Source: Aliagarivorans taiwanensis DSM 22990
Lineage (GTDB): Bacteria > Pseudomonadota > Gammaproteobacteria > Enterobacterales > Celerinatantimonadaceae
Reading direction: 5' to 3'
Assembly: GCF_000429505.1 (NCBI RefSeq)
Contig: NZ_KE386912.1
Span: forward strand, 1-64,000
Length of the DNA stretch: 64,000 bases
Positions 39,114 through 51,334 of the stretch are shown in pieces; positions within the stretch are counted from its first letter, which is position 1, and each line of letters begins with the position of its first letter. The notes beneath the pieces were generated by a model. It had not been told where the DNA came from. It worked only from the letters and a program-made list of their open reading frames with translations, and did not search any database. Position numbers and translations under genes: made by a program.

Positions 39114-39139
39114 CAACGAGCGGGCAATCCCGCTCGTTG
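39114..39139. terminator. Hairpin between convergent lnt and ybeL-like genes
   Basis: Eleven-base stem CAACGAGCGGG/CCCGCTCGTTG with a CAAT loop. The T tract is weak on both strands, so termination strength is uncertain. Confidence 0.6.
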
Positions 39140-39172
39140 ACTGTCACTCATCGTTTTCTGCTATTCCTACAA

Positions 39173-39673
39173 TTACTCCTGCATCGGCTCGGCTGAAGGT
39201 GGCAGACGATAGAACTGGGTGCCGCCGCAGTTGTCACAGGCAGCCAGTAACTCTGGGTGCCACACTGCCCGTTTGGTCCCGCACTCGGTGCACTCCACCG
39301 TGCCCAACCCTACCAGCTCGCCTTGCTGGTAGACCCCTTGATGCTGTAAGTCGCCGAGTAGCTCGTGCCACTCCACCCGGGTGGTATCGCTCATCTTGGC
39401 CAGCCAGTGCCAGATGCTGTCGCTAAGTAGCCGCATTCCCGGTGAGCCTTCAAAGGCGCGGCGGTTGTCGTCTTGCCAGTCGCTAAGGTCGCGCCGCACA
39501 TAGTTGGCGATCATCTGCCACTCGTCCTTGGTCAGATCGCTGGCCGCCTGCATGTACTTTTGGGTGGTGTCGATAAGGTGAGATAATTCTTCTTGGCTGA
39601 TCTTACCGGCTTGCTGCAGACGCTTAGACAGGTCCTCAACAAACGCTTGATAGGCTTTAATCCGTTTGGGCAT
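39173..39673 (-). CDS. ybeL: YbeL-like zinc-ribbon protein (DUF1451)
   Basis: 166-residue protein matching the DUF1451/YbeL family. A helical N-terminus rich in charged residues (KRIKAYQAFVEDLSKRLQQAGKISQEELSHLIDTTQKYM) precedes a C-terminal zinc ribbon (ECTECGTKRAVWHPELLAACDNCGG, two CxxC pairs). Function unknown; in E. coli ybeL also neighbours leuS. The open frame continues upstream through a MITE to 39820, but ATG 39671-39673 follows a perfect AGGAGG, which fixes the start. The MITE at 39752-39912 therefore lies in its upstream region. Confidence 0.88.
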   Translation of the reverse strand: MPKRIKAYQAFVEDLSKRLQQAGKISQEELSHLIDTTQKYMQAASDLTKDEWQMIANYVRRDLSDWQDDNRRAFEGSPGMRLLSDSIWHWLAKMSDTTRVEWHELLGDLQHQGVYQQGELVGLGTVECTECGTKRAVWHPELLAACDNCGGTQFYRLPPSAEPMQE

Positions 39674-39751
39674 CGCTTCCTCCTGACTGCGCCTTACCTT
39701 CTCAAGAATAGCTGCCAGCCGAGTGTTGTGCTGTGCGCTGTCCAACAAGTT

Positions 39752-39912
39752 ATACCAATCTGGATAAGTTAATGATTCAGATATTGCGCAGAGAAAATTA
39801 TTGAGGACAAGGAGGCGCATGCCGTAACTAGTGGACTAATTACAAAAGCGTTGACGCTGTCATCAATGATTTTAACCAGCAAGAATGATCAGTTACTTAT
39901 GCAGATTGGTAT
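39752..39912 (-). mobile_element. MITE-like element, copy 2 (inverted)
   Basis: About 160 bases matching copy 1 (24205-24364) in reverse orientation at roughly 85-90 percent by eye. Ends are ATACCAATC and GATTGGTAT. It starts about 80 bases upstream of the ybeL ATG and reaches the stop of the hybrid kinase gene, whose final TGA-side bases border it. The extended ybeL reading frame is created by this element. Confidence 0.85.
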
Positions 39913-42416
39913 CACTGGCGATGCTGGTCAATTAGCCCCTGAGCAACCTGCCGATTACGCTCAACCAAGGCGATAAAGGCCTGCAACTGCGGCTCAGTCA
40001 GGGCCTCGCCAATCGCCGCATCCACCACCTCACTGGCGCAGTGGCTGAGGTAGTCGAGGGCGAAGTTACCAGCGCTGCCTTTAATCGAGTGAGCGATGCG
40101 ATGTAGCAGCTCCCAATCGTGCCGCTCAAAGGCGGGCTGTAGCTGGCCCAGATATTCATCGAAGCTAGTGACAATCGCCTCAGCCAGCTCAAGCGCGATA
40201 TCGGCCTCTTGATCGGCGATGTCCATGAGCACCTGCCAGATCAGCTGGTCCTCGGGAAGCGGCTCGCTGTCATCGTTTGGTGCGCTTTGCTGGGTTTCAT
40301 TGTCTAGCAGCACGTTGTTGTCATCTAACGCATCGCTACCTACTGACGCGTCGCTATCAACTAAGGCCTCGCTACTAATGAGCGCATCGTCATCAGCAAA
40401 GCTATCAAGCGCCGCGATATCATCTTTGCTGAGACTCTCCGCGTCAGATTGTTCATCGCTGTCCGCCAGGACCGGCAAGTCATCGTTGCTGGGCAGTCGG
40501 TCGCTAAATAGCGCCAGCGCCTCACTAAAGGCCGTCTCTTGCAGTGGTTTAGTCAATATATGGTTAGCGCCGGCTTCAATAAACTCATCGCGGGCTTGCT
40601 CAAACACATCGGCGGTACAGGCGAAAATGAGGATGTCCAAGCCCAGTTGCTGGCGAATCGCGCGTGTGGCATCGACACCATTCATCTCTGGCATATGGTT
40701 GTCCATGATGATCAAATCAAAGCTACGCTCTGCCAGTATCTCCAGCGCCAAGCGGCCGTTCTCGACCACCGAGCAGCGATGGCCGAGACGCTGGCAGAAC
40801 TTGGTCATCACCATGGCGTTGACTCGGTTATCTTCTACCACCAGTATCGACAGCCCTTGCGGCAGCACCTGCACATCTAAACTGCGCTGCTGCAGTTGCT
40901 CTTTGGGCAGCTCGGGTAGTGCCACCGAGAAGCGGAACTCACTGCCTACGCCCGTCTCACTGGTCACGCTTATCTCGCCGTTCATCATCACGATCAGGCG
41001 GCGCACAATCGCTAGCCCCAGCCCGGTGCCACCAAAGCGGCGGGTGGTGGAGCCTTCGGCCTGTACGAAGGGGTCGAAGATAGAATCCAGTCGGTCGCTT
41101 GGGATGCCAATGCCGCTGTCTTTAATCACAAAGTTCAACGTGCGCTTATTCCCAACCATTACCCCTGACGATACCGTAAACAGCACCTCGCCCCGTTCAG
41201 TAAACTTGATGGCGTTGCTCAGCAGGTTGTAGACCACTTGGCGCAGCCGCGCCGCATCGCCGAGGTAGCAATACTGCTCATCTACATCCACGTTGAACTG
41301 CAGGGTCAAATGCTTCTCTTCAGCCAGCGAGCTAAAGGTGCTGTGGATAGGCGATAGCAGCGCCTTAAGGGTAAACGGCACCTCCTCTAACTCCAGCCGG
41401 TTCTGTTCCACTTTCGAGAAGTCGAGGATATCGTTGAGGATAGCCATCAGGTGGTTGCCCGACTCCAGAATCACATCCAGATACTCACGCTGCTGCTTAG
41501 CATTGCACTCGCCGGAAGCCATCACCTGAGCGATACCCAGCACACCATTGAGCGGGGTGCGCAACTCGTGACTCATCGACGCCAAGAACAGCGACTTGGC
41601 CTCATTAGCAGCATTGGCTTCTTTGGTACGCTGCTCAAGTTCTTCCAGAGTGCCGCCAATCAGCAGCAGCCGCTCGCGGTTGTCGACCAGCAAGTAGATA
41701 AAGAGCATCAATAAGGTAAGCGCCAAGGCAAAATCCACATCGCTGGAAGACGCCGCCACCACATCGAACCAGAAGTGCTCGTTTTCATCGATCAAACGAA
41801 CCAGGTTCTCACCGAGCAAGATTTGATTACTGTCGTTTTGAGATTGTTTTAGCTGGTTATACAGCCCGACATATCGCAGTAGGGTTTGCGAGGCCTCATC
41901 GGCGGGGTCGATAACACCTTGCTGCAACAGTTGGGTTAACATCGGCATGTCGGTCAGCTCATCGCTTGATTTACCCGACTCAGCCAACAGCAGGTTCTTA
42001 ATATTGCGCTCCAAGAATGTGCGGGCCACATTGAGGCGAATATTGTTCTCCATCTCCTCCAACAGCTTGTAGGCCTCGCCGTAGAACGTTTGCTTGATGC
42101 GATGCCACTGATGTTCATTGAATAACAGCCGACCTAAACGCGAGTTGATGACCTTCTCCAGGTGCTGCTTGGCTTCGCGGGCACGCAACTGGATCGCCAC
42201 CAAATCGCTGGAGAGCTCAAGGGCCGGGGTAGACGCATCAATCTGATGAGCCAGGATACGGTCACGTTCGCTGATCAGTGCATGACCGATTTCGACACTA
42301 GCGCTCTGGTAGGTAACAGCGAGCCGCCGTTTTAAGTCGGCGGCGCCAATCGCCAGCAGACACAGGCTGATAGCCAATATCAACAGCATCTTGAGCTTGC
42401 TGAACTTATCCGCCAT
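39912..42416 (-). CDS. Hybrid sensor histidine kinase (HisKA-HATPase-REC-Hpt)
   Basis: 834-residue membrane histidine kinase. TM1 is at about 10-28. An all-helical sensor region of about 190 residues follows, then TM2 near 228-245. HisKA: FLASMSHELRTPLNG with phosphorylatable His about 283. HATPase: N box LLSNAIKF, DSGIGI and GGTGLGLAI. REC: LSILVVEDNRVNAM with phospho-Asp in IIMDNHMPEM (about 572). An acidic Asp/Ser-rich linker (about 642-721) precedes an Hpt domain (AHSIKGSAGNF, His about 776). All phosphorelay residues are intact. ATG 42414-42416 follows GGAGGTG and overlaps the end of the peroxidase gene by 11 bases. No output response regulator is encoded nearby. Confidence 0.92.
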   Translation of the reverse strand: MADKFSKLKMLLILAISLCLLAIGAADLKRRLAVTYQSASVEIGHALISERDRILAHQIDASTPALELSSDLVAIQLRAREAKQHLEKVINSRLGRLLFNEHQWHRIKQTFYGEAYKLLEEMENNIRLNVARTFLERNIKNLLLAESGKSSDELTDMPMLTQLLQQGVIDPADEASQTLLRYVGLYNQLKQSQNDSNQILLGENLVRLIDENEHFWFDVVAASSSDVDFALALTLLMLFIYLLVDNRERLLLIGGTLEELEQRTKEANAANEAKSLFLASMSHELRTPLNGVLGIAQVMASGECNAKQQREYLDVILESGNHLMAILNDILDFSKVEQNRLELEEVPFTLKALLSPIHSTFSSLAEEKHLTLQFNVDVDEQYCYLGDAARLRQVVYNLLSNAIKFTERGEVLFTVSSGVMVGNKRTLNFVIKDSGIGIPSDRLDSIFDPFVQAEGSTTRRFGGTGLGLAIVRRLIVMMNGEISVTSETGVGSEFRFSVALPELPKEQLQQRSLDVQVLPQGLSILVVEDNRVNAMVMTKFCQRLGHRCSVVENGRLALEILAERSFDLIIMDNHMPEMNGVDATRAIRQQLGLDILIFACTADVFEQARDEFIEAGANHILTKPLQETAFSEALALFSDRLPSNDDLPVLADSDEQSDAESLSKDDIAALDSFADDDALISSEALVDSDASVGSDALDDNNVLLDNETQQSAPNDDSEPLPEDQLIWQVLMDIADQEADIALELAEAIVTSFDEYLGQLQPAFERHDWELLHRIAHSIKGSAGNFALDYLSHCASEVVDAAIGEALTEPQLQAFIALVERNRQVAQGLIDQHRQ

Positions 42417-43500
42417 TTTCCAGCACCTCCAAAATGGCCGGACGCTGCGAGTTGAGTGAGTGTAGAAACGCACTCAGCTCAACCACCACCAGCGGCTCCA
42501 ACTCCATGCCCAGTTGCACCCGCGCCATAATTCGAATGGCCTCTTCCAGTTCGGTGACGGTGCCATCGTGAAAATACGGCGCTGTCTTTGCCACATTGCG
42601 CAGACTGGGTACCCGAAACACAAAGCGATCACTCTCCAACCCAGTCTCGTTAAAGCGCCCGAGATCAGAGCCAATAGCATCTTCGTTGTAATAGCCAAAG
42701 CGCTGCAGCATCGAGCCGCCGATGTTCTCGCCTTGATGGCAGACCACACAGCCAAGCTCCTGGAAGTGCTGCCAGCCTTGCTTAGCGGCAACCGTTAGCG
42801 CCTGCTCATCGCCCAGCAGGTAGCGGTCGAAGGCCGAAGGTGGGGTAATCAGCGCCTCCATAAAGCGCGTTAGGGCCAGCTTCACTGAGGCCTCATCGAT
42901 ATCGGCGAGGTCGGCTTGAGCAAAGGCTTGCTTCATCTCGGGCGAGCTAGACAGGTACTCAACTATCTCAGCCCAGCTGCTGTCCATCTCCTTGGGGTGG
43001 TGGACCGGCCCATCCATCTGGTCTTGCAGCGTCAAGGCGCGGCCATCCCAGAAAAAGCGATGGTTGTTACTAACGTTAAATACGGTGAGCGAGTTGCGCT
43101 CCCCAAGCCCACCCACACCTACCGATAGCGGCAGCGGATCGGAGCCATGGGAGTCCAGATGGTGGCAATTGGCGCAGCTCACCGCGCCATTGGAAGAGAG
43201 CTTTGGGTCGTTGAACAGGCGCCAGCCTAGGCGCACCAAGGGCGAGCTTTCTACAGCCACCGGATGCAGCGGTTTAACCAGCGGGGAGGTGATGATTGCC
43301 GAGTGATCTGTGCCGTTGTGGTGGACATCGTCATGCTCAGCATGGCCATCGTCGGCATGCTCATCATGATGATGGTGGTCAGAGTGCAAAGGGGGAAAAC
43401 TAGAGACATAGGCGTGCTGCTGGTAGAAGCGCAGCGCATAGCCGAACCCGACGAGTACCATAATCGCCATTATTGCGGTCCATCGAGCCAGAGTCGGCAT
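42406..43500 (-). CDS. Di-heme cytochrome c peroxidase family protein with His-rich segment
   Basis: CcpA/MauG-superfamily protein, 364 aa. An N-terminal membrane anchor or signal (residues 8-24) precedes a His/Asp-rich stretch (about 37-67: SDHHHHDEHADDGHAEHDD, then more His) that looks metal-binding. Two c-type heme sites follow: CANCH (109-113) and CVVCH (251-255). SLRNVAKTAPYFHDGTV is the usual peroxidase signature. Likely periplasmic and anchored. It overlaps the start of the hybrid kinase gene, so the two are translationally coupled. AGGGA directly precedes the ATG. Peroxidase or electron-transfer activity is inferred from family only. Confidence 0.9.
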   Translation of the reverse strand: MPTLARWTAIMAIMVLVGFGYALRFYQQHAYVSSFPPLHSDHHHHDEHADDGHAEHDDVHHNGTDHSAIITSPLVKPLHPVAVESSPLVRLGWRLFNDPKLSSNGAVSCANCHHLDSHGSDPLPLSVGVGGLGERNSLTVFNVSNNHRFFWDGRALTLQDQMDGPVHHPKEMDSSWAEIVEYLSSSPEMKQAFAQADLADIDEASVKLALTRFMEALITPPSAFDRYLLGDEQALTVAAKQGWQHFQELGCVVCHQGENIGGSMLQRFGYYNEDAIGSDLGRFNETGLESDRFVFRVPSLRNVAKTAPYFHDGTVTELEEAIRIMARVQLGMELEPLVVVELSAFLHSLNSQRPAILEVLENGG

Positions 43501-43650
43501 TCCCTAGTTCCTTGTTTTATCGGGACTATTAATAACATATGAGACAATAGAAATTGTAGCAAACTCCCTGTTCAATTCTGTCGGCAACGTCAAGATGCTG
43601 GCTCGGGTCAATTTAAGCGCCATAAGCGGCCGCTAATCCGCCCGCCGCAG

Positions 43651-43678
43651 TTGTCGTCCGTGGCCCATCTGGTATGCT
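43651..43678 (+). promoter_or_regulatory. Candidate leuS promoter
   Basis: TTGTCG and TATGCT with a 16-base spacer, about 70 bases upstream of leuS. The remaining intergenic sequence (43501-43650) shows no gene; a clear promoter for the divergent peroxidase gene was not found. Confidence 0.5.
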
Positions 43679-43741
43679 ATGCGGATCTTAGTGGCGCGTG
43701 GTCGCCAAAGTCCCCTTTAATTGATGCTTGGTTGGAAGTAA

Positions 43742-46324
<2,583 letters not shown>

Positions 46325-46380
46325 GGCCAATAACCAGTAAGCTAGTAGCCGTATTGTATGACGGCTACATAGATTGAACA

Positions 46381-46408
46381 GGGCGCGTCATTCGCGCCCT
46401 TTATTTAT
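46381..46408 (+). terminator. Terminator/attenuator between leuS and lptE
   Basis: GGGCGCG/CGCGCCC with a five-base loop, followed by TTTATTTAT. A second hairpin, GTAGCCGT/ACGGCTAC, lies just upstream (46345-46368). lptE starts only 13 bases after, so partial read-through is likely. Confidence 0.65.
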
Positions 46409-46420
46409 CGGAAATGGAAT

Positions 46421-46918
46421 ATGAGCAACGCCTGCAAGCTGCTACTGACTTCGCTGTTTAGCGTACTGATCCTCAGTGCATGTGGCTTTAAGCCCCGTGG
46501 CAGCTACCTGATTGATGAACAGCTGAATCAGATTTATGTCTCCTCCTACGATGAGTTCAGCCCGCTCACCCGTGAGGTGGTGCGGCGACTAAAGCTCAGC
46601 CACATTGAGGTGTTAGACCAAGCTCGCGAGGGTGTACCGACGCTACAGCTGGGCCGTGAAAACCTCACCAAGCGCACCCTGTCGCTATTCTCCAACGGCC
46701 AAACCGCCGAGTACGAGATGAGCTATCGGGTGGAGAGCTTCCTGCTGGTCGCCGAGCAAGAGAGCCAGCCGATCACCGTACAGCTCCACCGCGACTTCCA
46801 GGACAACCCCTTGGCGGCATTGGCCAAACAGCGTGAGAGTGAACAGCTCTATGACGAGCTGCGCGTAATGGCCGCCGATCAGATCCTGCGCCAGCTGGCC
46901 ACGGTTCGCTTTGAATGA
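46421..46918 (+). CDS. lptE: LPS-assembly lipoprotein LptE (RlpB)
   Basis: Outer-membrane lipoprotein that plugs the LptD barrel for LPS export. 165 aa. Lipobox LSAC (Cys21) is followed by GFKPRGSYLI, typical of the family, and a conserved middle (LTKRTLSLFSNGQTAEYEMSYRVE). The stop overlaps the holA ATG (ATGA), the normal lptE-holA arrangement. Confidence 0.94.
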   Translation: MSNACKLLLTSLFSVLILSACGFKPRGSYLIDEQLNQIYVSSYDEFSPLTREVVRRLKLSHIEVLDQAREGVPTLQLGRENLTKRTLSLFSNGQTAEYEMSYRVESFLLVAEQESQPITVQLHRDFQDNPLAALAKQRESEQLYDELRVMAADQILRQLATVRFE

Positions 46919-47910
46919 AGATCTATCCTGAGCGCCTAAGCGGCCAGGCGGTAGAAGGCATCAACTGCTTTCTGCTGTGGGGCGATGAGCCCCTCATCAA
47001 ACAAGAATCCACCGACTGGATCCGCCAGCAGCTGCAGCAAAAACAATGCATTGAAGAGCGCCGCCGCTTCGCGGTGGACAACGAGCTAAGCTGGGCCGAG
47101 GTCAACGACTGCTTTCAGGCCTTATCATTATTTAGCCAAAGCCAACTGGTCGAGCTGCACTTCGACAAATTGCCCGACAAAGCCCAACAGCAACAGCTGG
47201 AGGCCTTGCTGCCCATGGTCAGCGAGGAGACTCGCCTGTTGCTTAGCATGCCCAAGTTGGGCAAGCCACAAGAGCGGCAAAAGTGGTATCAGCAGCTAGA
47301 AAAGCAAGGGCTGGTGGTAGCTATCTACCCGCCTGAGGGGCGCCATCTGCAGCAGTGGGTAAGTCAGCGGCTACAGCGCTATCAGCTTAGCCACAGCGCT
47401 GATCATGTCTCTCTGCTTGTCCACTACTTTGAGGGCAACCTGCTGGCGTTGGATCAGGCGATTCAGATCGTCCGCCTGCGCTGGCCCGATCAACAGCCTT
47501 CGGTGGAGCAGTTTGAAAGCTGTCTCAGCCATGCCAACCGCTTTAGCGCCTTCCAGCTGGCCGATGCCATGCTGGCCTTCGACCTGAAACGTTGCCTGTT
47601 AATCCTTGAGCAGTTGCGCTTAGAGGGCGATGAGCCAACTCTGATCAACTGGACCATTGAGCGCGACCTCAAGGTGCTGCTAGCGCTACAACAAGGCGGC
47701 CCGCAGCAGCAAGCTACGGTGTTCAAGAAACATGGGATCTGGGCCAAGCGGCAAAACCTGTTTAATCAGGCCCTACCGCGCTGCAGCGAGGCTAAACTCA
47801 CCCGTGCGAGGCTGCAAGTAGCCGAGGTCGACAAGGCGATCAAAAGCTTCGACAGCACCTTTGCCTGGCTGGAGCTGGAGCGTCTGCTACTCAACCTGAT
47901 GTCGAGATAA
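46915..47910 (+). CDS. holA: DNA polymerase III delta subunit
   Basis: Clamp-loader subunit that opens the beta sliding clamp. 331 aa. Recognised by family features: the N-terminal FLLWGDEPLIKQESTDWIRQ, QALSLFSQSQLVELHFD and AFQLADAMLAFDLKRCLLILEQLRLEGDEPTLINWTIERDLK. Four-base overlap with lptE; nadD follows after 2 bases. Confidence 0.95.
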   Translation: MKIYPERLSGQAVEGINCFLLWGDEPLIKQESTDWIRQQLQQKQCIEERRRFAVDNELSWAEVNDCFQALSLFSQSQLVELHFDKLPDKAQQQQLEALLPMVSEETRLLLSMPKLGKPQERQKWYQQLEKQGLVVAIYPPEGRHLQQWVSQRLQRYQLSHSADHVSLLVHYFEGNLLALDQAIQIVRLRWPDQQPSVEQFESCLSHANRFSAFQLADAMLAFDLKRCLLILEQLRLEGDEPTLINWTIERDLKVLLALQQGGPQQQATVFKKHGIWAKRQNLFNQALPRCSEAKLTRARLQVAEVDKAIKSFDSTFAWLELERLLLNLMSR

Positions 47911-47912
47911 CT

Positions 47913-48554
47913 ATGCGGCTGATATTTGGCGGCTCCTTCGACCCGATCCACCAAGGGCATATCCAAAGCGCGTTGGCCTTATTGGCACATCTAAACGCCA
48001 GCAGCGTGAGCTTTATTCCCAATGCCCTCTCGCCGCTTAAGCAGCGCCAAAGCCTCAGCCCCGAGTCGCGTCGCGCGCTGTTGGAGCTAAGCCTTGCCCC
48101 CTACCCCGCCCTCAGCCTTGATTGGCGCGAGGTGCAGCGCGGCGGCAGCTCCTACACAGTGGATACGCTGCGCCAACTGAGGCGCGAGCAGCCCCAGCAA
48201 AGCCTGGTGTTTGTGATGGGCCAAGACTCATTCAATCAGCTACACCGCTGGCGTGAGTGGCAGCAGTTAACCGACTACGCCCACTTGCTGGTGATGGCGC
48301 GTCCCGGCTATCAGCCAGAGTATCCCGAGCCTTTGGCGCAGTGGCTGGCACCACGTAAGGTAGAACAAGCCAACAGCCTGAGAGACAGTGACGCCGGTAA
48401 GGTCTATTTTTGCCAGCTACCGCCTTACCCGGTCTCTTCCACCGAGCTTCGCGAGGCTTGCGCGGCGGGGAACTGGCAATGGGCAGGCGATTACCTCTCT
48501 GCCGAGGTCGTCAACTATATTCAACAACAGGGCTTGTATCAGGGCAGTGCTTAA
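47913..48554 (+). CDS. nadD: Nicotinate-nucleotide adenylyltransferase
   Basis: Forms deamido-NAD from nicotinate mononucleotide and ATP. 213 aa. The nucleotidyltransferase signature FGGSFDPIHQGHI is at the N-terminus, with FVMGQDSFNQLHRWREW and the C-terminal VSSTELREACAAG (ISSTxIR-type motif). Standard place between holA and rsfS. Confidence 0.96.
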   Translation: MRLIFGGSFDPIHQGHIQSALALLAHLNASSVSFIPNALSPLKQRQSLSPESRRALLELSLAPYPALSLDWREVQRGGSSYTVDTLRQLRREQPQQSLVFVMGQDSFNQLHRWREWQQLTDYAHLLVMARPGYQPEYPEPLAQWLAPRKVEQANSLRDSDAGKVYFCQLPPYPVSSTELREACAAGNWQWAGDYLSAEVVNYIQQQGLYQGSA

Positions 48555-48624
48555 CCTTGTCAATCAGGCCATGTTACAATCAATATTGAACCGCAATTAT
48601 TAACCGCGTTACAGGAAGGCTTTG

Positions 48625-48969
48625 TTGCAAAACAGCACACTGATCGACTTTGTAGTCGATAAAATTGAAGATATGAAAGGCCGGGATATTATCCGCCTTG
48701 ATGTAAGTGAACTCTCCTCCGTCACCGATACCATGGTGATCTGCAGTGGCAACTCTAAGCGCCACGTGAAATCCATCGCTGACAACCTGCGCGAGCAAGC
48801 CAAGCACGAAGAGCTTGAAGTACTCGGCGTAGAAGGCGACGACGAAGCCCAATGGGTGTTGGTTGACCTGGGCGATGTGGTAGTACACGTGATGCAGGAT
48901 GATGCCCGAGACTTCTACCAATTGGAGAAACTGTGGTCTGAGCCAGTGGCTGAGTCTAAAGTCGGATGA
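48625..48969 (+). CDS. rsfS: Ribosomal silencing factor RsfS
   Basis: Binds ribosomal protein L14 and blocks subunit joining during starvation. 114 aa. [23 protein letters not shown] and the [28 protein letters not shown] block are diagnostic. The start is TTG; two adjacent TTG codons (48622, 48625) are possible. AGGAAGG at 48613-48619 fits the second slightly better, and E. coli also uses TTG. Overlaps rlmH by four bases. Confidence 0.95.
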   Translation: MQNSTLIDFVVDKIEDMKGRDIIRLDVSELSSVTDTMVICSGNSKRHVKSIADNLREQAKHEELEVLGVEGDDEAQWVLVDLGDVVVHVMQDDARDFYQLEKLWSEPVAESKVG

Positions 48970-49436
48970 AGATCCAGTTACTCGCCGTCGGTACCAAGAT
49001 GCCCGGTTGGGTGGAACAAGGGTACCAGGAGTACGCACGCCGCTTCCCCAAGGACATGAGCCTGGAGCTGGTCGAGATTGCCGCCGGTAAGCGTGGCAAA
49101 AATGCCGACATCAAGCGCATTCTCGACAAAGAGGGCGAAGCCACTCTGGCTGCCATTCCTAAAGGCAACCGCATTGTGACCCTCGAAGTCACCGGTAAGC
49201 CCTGGACCACCCCACAGCTGGCCAAACAGCTAGATGGCTGGAAGATGGACGGACGTGATGTCAGCCTGCTGATCGGCGGTCCGGAAGGACTGGCTCCCTC
49301 TTGTATTCAGGCCTCAGAGCAGCGCTGGTCGCTGTCGCCACTTACCCTGCCCCACCCACTGGTGCGGGTTATCGTGGCCGAGAGCCTATACCGGGCCTGG
49401 AGCATCACCGCTAACCACCCCTATCACCGAGAATAA
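48966..49436 (+). CDS. rlmH: 23S rRNA pseudouridine-1915 N3-methyltransferase
   Basis: SPOUT-family methyltransferase acting on 70S ribosomes. 156 aa. [28 protein letters not shown], the knot region [14 protein letters not shown] and the C-terminal [31 protein letters not shown] are intact and match E. coli closely. Confidence 0.97.
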   Translation: MKIQLLAVGTKMPGWVEQGYQEYARRFPKDMSLELVEIAAGKRGKNADIKRILDKEGEATLAAIPKGNRIVTLEVTGKPWTTPQLAKQLDGWKMDGRDVSLLIGGPEGLAPSCIQASEQRWSLSPLTLPHPLVRVIVAESLYRAWSITANHPYHRE

Positions 49437-49445
49437 GCACGAAGC

Positions 49446-51332
49446 ATGGCAAAGCAAAGGGTTGCATTAAGGGATCACCATGCAGAGGCGGCGTTGTTTA
49501 TGCGCCGCTCTGTGGTATCGCTAACCATTGTGATGGTGATTGTGGCGATACTGCTGGGAAACCTCTACTACCTGCAGGTTAAACAGTTCGAGAACTACGC
49601 CACACGCTCCAACGACAACCGCATTCGAGTAGTACCCATCGCCCCTCCACGCGGGCTGATCTACGACCGCAACGGGGTGCTGCTGGCAGAGAACATTCCC
49701 AACTTTACTCTGGAAATCGTTCCCGAGAACACCGACAACCTCGAGCAGTTGTTGGATGACTTGGCTGAGCTACTGGAGCTTACGCCCAACGATATCGAAC
49801 GCTTCCAAAACCAGCGTAAGCAGATCCGCCGCTTCAACCCGGTACCGCTGAAGAGCCAGCTCAACGAGCAACAAGTGGCGCTGTTTAGCGTTAACCAGCA
49901 CCGCTTCCCCGGCGCCAGTATCGACGCCAGCCTAAGCCGCTACTACCCCTATGGCGCAGCCCTCACCCATGTGCTCGGCTATGTAGCGCGGATCAACACC
50001 CGCGATGTAGAGCGTCTGGAAGAGCAAGGGATCCGCGCCAACTATGCGGCCACCCGTAATATCGGCAAGCTCGGTATCGAACGCTACTACGAAGACATTC
50101 TGCACGGTCAGGCTGGCTACCAAGAGGTGGAGGTTAACAACCGCGGCCGGGTGCTGCGCACCATGAAGGTGGTGCCGCCGATCCCGGGCAAAGACCTACA
50201 CCTCAACATCGACATCAACCTGCAGCTCAAGGCCAAACAGCTACTTGATGGCCGCCGCGGCTCAGCGGTGGTACTCGACCCAGTCGATAGCGGCGTGCTA
50301 GCCATGGTATCCAGCCCCAGCTACGATCCGAACCTGTTCGTCAACGGCATCAGCAGCAAGGACTACTCCGCCCTGCTGGAATCGCCGCACCGCCCGTTGA
50401 TCAACCGTGCCACCCAAGGTGTTTACCCGCCAGCATCAACCATCAAGCCGCAACTGGCGGTGATGGGGCTGGAGCTGGGCTTGGTAACGCCCCAAGAGCG
50501 CATCTGGGATCCCGGCTGGTTCCAGATCCCTAACACCGAGCGGCGCTTCCGCGACTGGAAACGTTGGGGCCATGGATGGGTAGATGTCTACAAAGCCATC
50601 GAGCAGAGTGTCGATACCTATTACTACAAGCTGGCCTATGAGGCAGGCATCAATAACATCCACCAGTACATGAGTGAGTTTGGCTTTGGCGAGTATAGTG
50701 GCATCGACATCCACGAAGAGAGCAAGGCCAACATGCCAAGCCGTGAGTGGAAACGCCAACGCCACAAAGAGCCATGGTGGCAAGGCGATACCATCTCGGT
50801 GGGCATCGGTCAGGGCTATTGGACCTCTACCCCACTGCAGCTCACTCAAGCGACCAATATCTTGGTCAATCGCGGTAAGCGCACCCAACCCAAGCTGCTG
50901 CGCGCGGTGGACGACGGCGAGCACTTCGAGAAGCTGCCCCCACCAGACCAAGAGCCGATTGAGCTAAACAACCCAGCCAACTGGGATGTCGCGCTAAAAG
51001 GCATGTGGGGCGTGACCAACAAGCACAATGGTACCTCCTGGAAGGCCTTCGAAGACACCCCTTATGTGGTGGCCGGTAAATCCGGTACCGCTCAGGTATT
51101 CTCGCTGGGCGAAGATGAGGAGTACGATGCCGACAGTCTGGACGAGCGACTACGCGACAACGCGATGTTTGTGGCTTATGCCCCTTATGATGACCCGAAA
51201 CTGGTCACCACCGTGGTACTGGAAAACGCTGGGGGCGGTAGCTCTAACTCAGCCCCGGTGATCCGGGAGCTGTTCGATTACTATTTTCTTGGCGAAGACG
51301 CCGGCCAAAGCGCGGGGGCTAGCGAGGAGTAG
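49446..51332 (+). CDS. mrdA: Penicillin-binding protein 2 (elongasome transpeptidase)
   Basis: Class B PBP that cross-links peptidoglycan during cell elongation with RodA. 628 aa. One N-terminal TM (about 22-42), a pedestal domain and the transpeptidase domain with PPASTIKP (active Ser), SVDTYYYKL and KSGTAQVF. Three bases before rodA, consistent with co-translation of partner proteins. Confidence 0.97.
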   Translation: MAKQRVALRDHHAEAALFMRRSVVSLTIVMVIVAILLGNLYYLQVKQFENYATRSNDNRIRVVPIAPPRGLIYDRNGVLLAENIPNFTLEIVPENTDNLEQLLDDLAELLELTPNDIERFQNQRKQIRRFNPVPLKSQLNEQQVALFSVNQHRFPGASIDASLSRYYPYGAALTHVLGYVARINTRDVERLEEQGIRANYAATRNIGKLGIERYYEDILHGQAGYQEVEVNNRGRVLRTMKVVPPIPGKDLHLNIDINLQLKAKQLLDGRRGSAVVLDPVDSGVLAMVSSPSYDPNLFVNGISSKDYSALLESPHRPLINRATQGVYPPASTIKPQLAVMGLELGLVTPQERIWDPGWFQIPNTERRFRDWKRWGHGWVDVYKAIEQSVDTYYYKLAYEAGINNIHQYMSEFGFGEYSGIDIHEESKANMPSREWKRQRHKEPWWQGDTISVGIGQGYWTSTPLQLTQATNILVNRGKRTQPKLLRAVDDGEHFEKLPPPDQEPIELNNPANWDVALKGMWGVTNKHNGTSWKAFEDTPYVVAGKSGTAQVFSLGEDEEYDADSLDERLRDNAMFVAYAPYDDPKLVTTVVLENAGGGSSNSAPVIRELFDYYFLGEDAGQSAGASEE

Positions 51333-51334
51333 CC

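Noticed and set aside
39674-39820. 49-codon N-terminal extension of the ybeL-like protein
   Set aside because: Partly encoded by a MITE; the real start follows AGGAGG at 39673.
40219-41232. 337-codon plus-strand frame antisense to the hybrid kinase
   Set aside because: Ser-rich product typical of a shadow frame in a GC-rich gene; kinase motifs on the other strand are intact.
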